Part shown: positions 61,213 to 64,000 of the stretch, piece after piece
How the letters are laid out: each line of letters begins with the position of its first letter
Position numbering within the stretch: position 1 is the stretch's first letter
Assembly: GCF_033958435.1 (NCBI RefSeq)
Contig: NC_134137.1
Span: 226,589,501-226,653,500, forward strand
Reading direction: 5' to 3'
Length of the DNA: 64,000 nucleotides
Origin: Carettochelys insculpta
Taxonomy: Eukaryota > Chordata > Testudines > Carettochelyidae
Translations under genes and position numbers: made by a program
Notes under the pieces: model-generated
What the model was told of the DNA's origin: nothing
Database searches by the model: none
The model's input: only the letters and a program-made list of their open reading frames with translations

Positions 61213-64000
61213 GAGTAACTTCTCTTTCTTCTTCGAGTGTCCCCGTGGGTGCTCCACGTTAGGTGACTACCCAGCAGTAACCCAAAATAGGAGGTGGGTA
61301 ATCGGATCATGTGCAGCTTGTCCCCGAGAGGATTGCTGTCGAGAGACGGGTATCCTCTTGGAATACCCGGTGTAGGGCATAATGCTTGGCAAAGGTGTCA
61401 TAGGATGACCATGTCGCCGCTCTGCAGATGTCTTTTAGCGCAATGCCCTTGAAAAAGGCTGTTGATGCCGCCACCGCCCTAGTGGAGTGAGCCCTGGGCG
61501 TGGCCAGTAAAGGAGTCTTTTTGAGTTCGTAGCACATTTTTATGCAGGATACGATGTGCTTCGAGATTCTCTGCGAAGAGAGACCTTCTCCTTTTGATTT
61601 GGGAGCGAGAGAGACTAGGAGTCTATCCGTTTTCCGGAAGGACTTAGTCCTGTCTATATAGAAAGCCAGCACCCTCCTCACGTCCAGGAGGTGTAGGCGC
61701 GCCTCTTTGTTGGAGTTATGAGGCTTTGGATAACGAGGGTAAAACTATAGGTTTGTTAATACGAAACTCTGAAGAAACTTTGGGAACAAAGGCTGGATGC
61801 AGCTGTAAGGTTACCGCCTCCTTGGAAATTACTGTGCAGGGTGGTGTTGCCATGACTGCCGCAAGCTCGCTCACCCTGCGAGCTGACGTGATTGCAAGAA
61901 GGAAGGTCGTCTTTATCGTAAGGAGACGGAGGGAAACCATGGCTAAGGGTTCAAACGGTGGTCCCGTTACCGCATTAAGCACCAGGCCCAAGCTCCACGA
62001 AGGTGGAAGTGGTTTCCGAGGGGGGTATAGGTTTACCAGCCCTTTGAGGAACCTGGTAACCATGGGATGGGCAAACACCGTGTGCCCTTCCTCTTCATGT
62101 CTGAAAGCCGATATAGTGACAAGGTGGACCGTTCAACGAGGATAGGGAGAGTCCGCCTCTCTTGAGGTCCAGTAAATACTCTAGTATTACAGGTATATGT
62201 GCAGCAAGGGGGCTAATTGCTTGGTAGAACACCATGCAGTGAATCGAGTCCATTTTTGCTTATAGGGCTTCCTGGTGGAAGTCCTCCTGCTACTTTCTAG
62301 GACTTGTTGCACTCCCTCCGTACACGTACTCTCTAGGGAACTGAGCCATGGATTAACCATGCTTGCAGTCGCAGACCTCAGGGGTGTGGATGCACTATGG
62401 ACCCCTGGGCTGCGTAAGCAGATCCGGCACCACGGGGAGGGGCATCGGTGGACGGTCCGACATGCGCAGGAGTAAGGGGAACCATTGCTGTTGATCCCAC
62501 GTTGGGACTACTAGGATCATTCGGGCTCTCTCTCTCCTGGCTTTCTGCAAGACATTGTGGAAAAGCACTGTGGGAGTAAAGGCGTAGAGCAGGGGGCCCC
62601 TCCACGAGATCGCGAATGCATCCCCCAGGGACCCCCGTCCCAGTCCTGCCCTGGAGCCGTATTGTGGGCACTTCTTGTTGTGTTGAGTGGCAAACAGGTC
62701 TACCTGGGGAAAACCCCATGCGTGAAAAATCGGTCGTAGCAGATCGGAACGGATCTGCCACTCGTGTGAGAGTGTGAAGCGCCTGCTCAGCTGGTCTGCC
62801 TTCACATTGAGAGCGCCTGGTAAATACGAGGCTTTCAACGTTATATTTTTGGCGATGCACCAGTTCCACAATCGGACTGCTTCCGCACATAAGGCACGGA
62901 ACCGAGCTCCTCCTTGTCGATTTATATAAAACATGGTGGAGGTATTGTCTGTACTGATCCCGACTACTTGCCTTGTATATGGTCTCGAAAGTGTTTGCAG
63001 GCGTTGAACACTGCTCTGAGCTCCAGTATATTTATGTGCAGTGACTGTTCCGTGAAGGACCACAGTCTTTGCGTCACCTTTTCGCCCATGTGTGCTCCCC
63101 ACCTTATGTGGGAGGCGTCAGTAGTGAGAAAAACAGATATTTGTGGTTGGTGAAAGGGCACACCTGTTAGCATGTTCTTGGGGTTCACCCACCATTGCAG
63201 AGATCTGCGCACCTCTGTCGTGGGCAACACCACCCTGTGGACAGTGCGTGCTGCCGGTTTGTAGACGCTCGCCAGCCAGTGCTGCGCCTATGCAATCGGG
63301 CATTCTGTACCACAAACGTTGCTGCTGCCATGTGGCCCAGCAGCTGTAAGCACGTCAGAACTGGCCCCGTAGGGCTGAATGTGATGACTTGCACGAGGGA
63401 ACCAATGGCGCGAAAGCGGGCATCTGGTAGATAAACCCTTGCTGTGATGGAATTTATACGTGCCCCTATGAACTCTATGTCCTGTGCGGGGTCTATCTTT
63501 GATTTTGCCAGATTGATGACCAGGCCCAGCGAAGAGAACGTGTCTGCTGTGACGCATATCATGCAAAGTACCTCCTCCTTTGAGGCCGCTTTCAGTAGGC
63601 AGTCTTTTTTTTTTTTGTTTTTTTTTTTTTCAGATATGGGAATATAAACACCCCCTGTCTGTGCAGGTAGGCTGACACCACTGCCAAGGTCTTGGTGAAG
63701 ACTCTGGGGGCTGAGGAGAGGCCGAACGGCAGAACCTTGTACTGAAAATGTTCGTTGCCTACCATAACCCGGAGAAAACGCCTGAGAGCCGGGTGAATAG
63801 TTATGTGAAATACGCATCTTGTAAGTCGAGGGCTGTGAACCAATCTCCATCGTCCAGTGCCGTAAGTATAGAGGCAACTGTGATCATCCGAAAGCGTTGC
63901 TTGCGCAAGTACCGGTTGGGGTCTCGAAGATCTAGGATGGGCCTCCAGCCTCCTGTCTTTTTCTCTGTGAGGAAGTATCTTGAGTAGAACCCTTTCCCTC
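61213..64000 (-). mobile_element. DIRS-like element 2, inverted, cut by window edge
   Basis: The element begins with the terminal repeat at 61237 ('gtgtccccgtgggtgctcca') and reads into the window end in antisense. Recombinase end (61307-61681): 'HSTR' and 'HYALH' are intact. Recombinase middle (61716-62078): 'SARRVSEL' is intact but separated by a frameshift near 61690. RNase H and Dam-like region (62395-63233): 'DNTSTMFYINRQGGARF' is uninterrupted where DIRS 1 has a stop. RT (63185-64000): the YLDD site is destroyed by a T/A-rich insert at 63605-63630. The RT N-terminus and Gag lie outside the window. It is inactive. With DIRS 1 it forms inverted arms of at least 2.7 kb. Confidence 0.88.
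63605..63630. repeat. Poly-A/T tract replacing the RT active site
   Basis: Twelve T, one G and thirteen T on the + strand stand where DIRS 1 has three bases (GTC, antisense of the first Asp codon of YLDD). The flanks 'ggcagtc' and 'cagatatggg' are otherwise intact. The net gain of 23 bases shifts the RT frame. Confidence 0.85.

Noticed and set aside
60610..61375. Overlapping 190-244 codon frames on both strands over the short units
   Set aside because: They repeat with the 297-bp period and come from the GC-rich non-coding ends of DIRS elements.

Overview
This is vertebrate nuclear DNA, most likely from a reptile and probably a turtle. I infer this from split exons with GT/AG borders, CR1 LINEs with the 3' ends typical of turtles and other sauropsids, RTE-type LINEs, many short DNA transposons, and several DIRS-like tyrosine-recombinase retrotransposons. 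There is no prokaryotic gene organisation, CRISPR array or rRNA.

One host gene is visible on the + strand. Four exons (5319-5467, 7688-7779, 28006-28362, 37359-37387) join in phase to encode the C-terminal part of a protein that I recognise, from memory, as probably CFAP91 (MAATS1), an axonemal/radial-spoke-associated ciliary protein. The stop codon lies in the 29-nt last coding exon, and a possible 3' UTR exon with AATAAA follows near 38.5-38.7 kb. Everything else up to 37 kb is intron, and most of it is transposable elements. From 38.7 kb to the end I see no host gene.

Layout. 0.6-2.6 kb: CR1-like fragment and an inverted RTE copy. 10.7-13.3 kb: RTE. 14.7-23 kb: a head-to-tail chain of two decayed DIRS elements, a short DIRS derivative and a further DIRS end, with a MITE and a hAT element nested inside. 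25.2-25.6 kb: LINE remnant. 28.7-33.2 kb: a foldback repeat, a MITE, a hAT element carrying a nested CR1, and nested MITEs. 33.2-37.3 kb: a long inverted CR1 split by a 1,050-bp solo LTR with a 5-bp target duplication. 41.5-48.3 kb: a short DIRS derivative split by CR1, followed by a decayed inverted DIRS element that carries a hAT insertion. 48.3-50.6 kb: CR1. 51.2-53.1 kb: RTE. 54.8-64 kb: the youngest DIRS chain, consisting of a nearly complete + strand element, two 297-bp short derivatives in tandem, and an inverted element that leaves the window.

The most notable pattern is that DIRS-type elements occur at three separate places in end-to-end chains, always joined through the same short linker (one terminal variant, 'A', against the other, 'B'), and each chain includes a short non-autonomous derivative. 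This suggests that the tyrosine-recombinase elements repeatedly integrate at the ends of existing copies. All element identities, family names and the host gene symbol come from reading and memory; no database search was possible.
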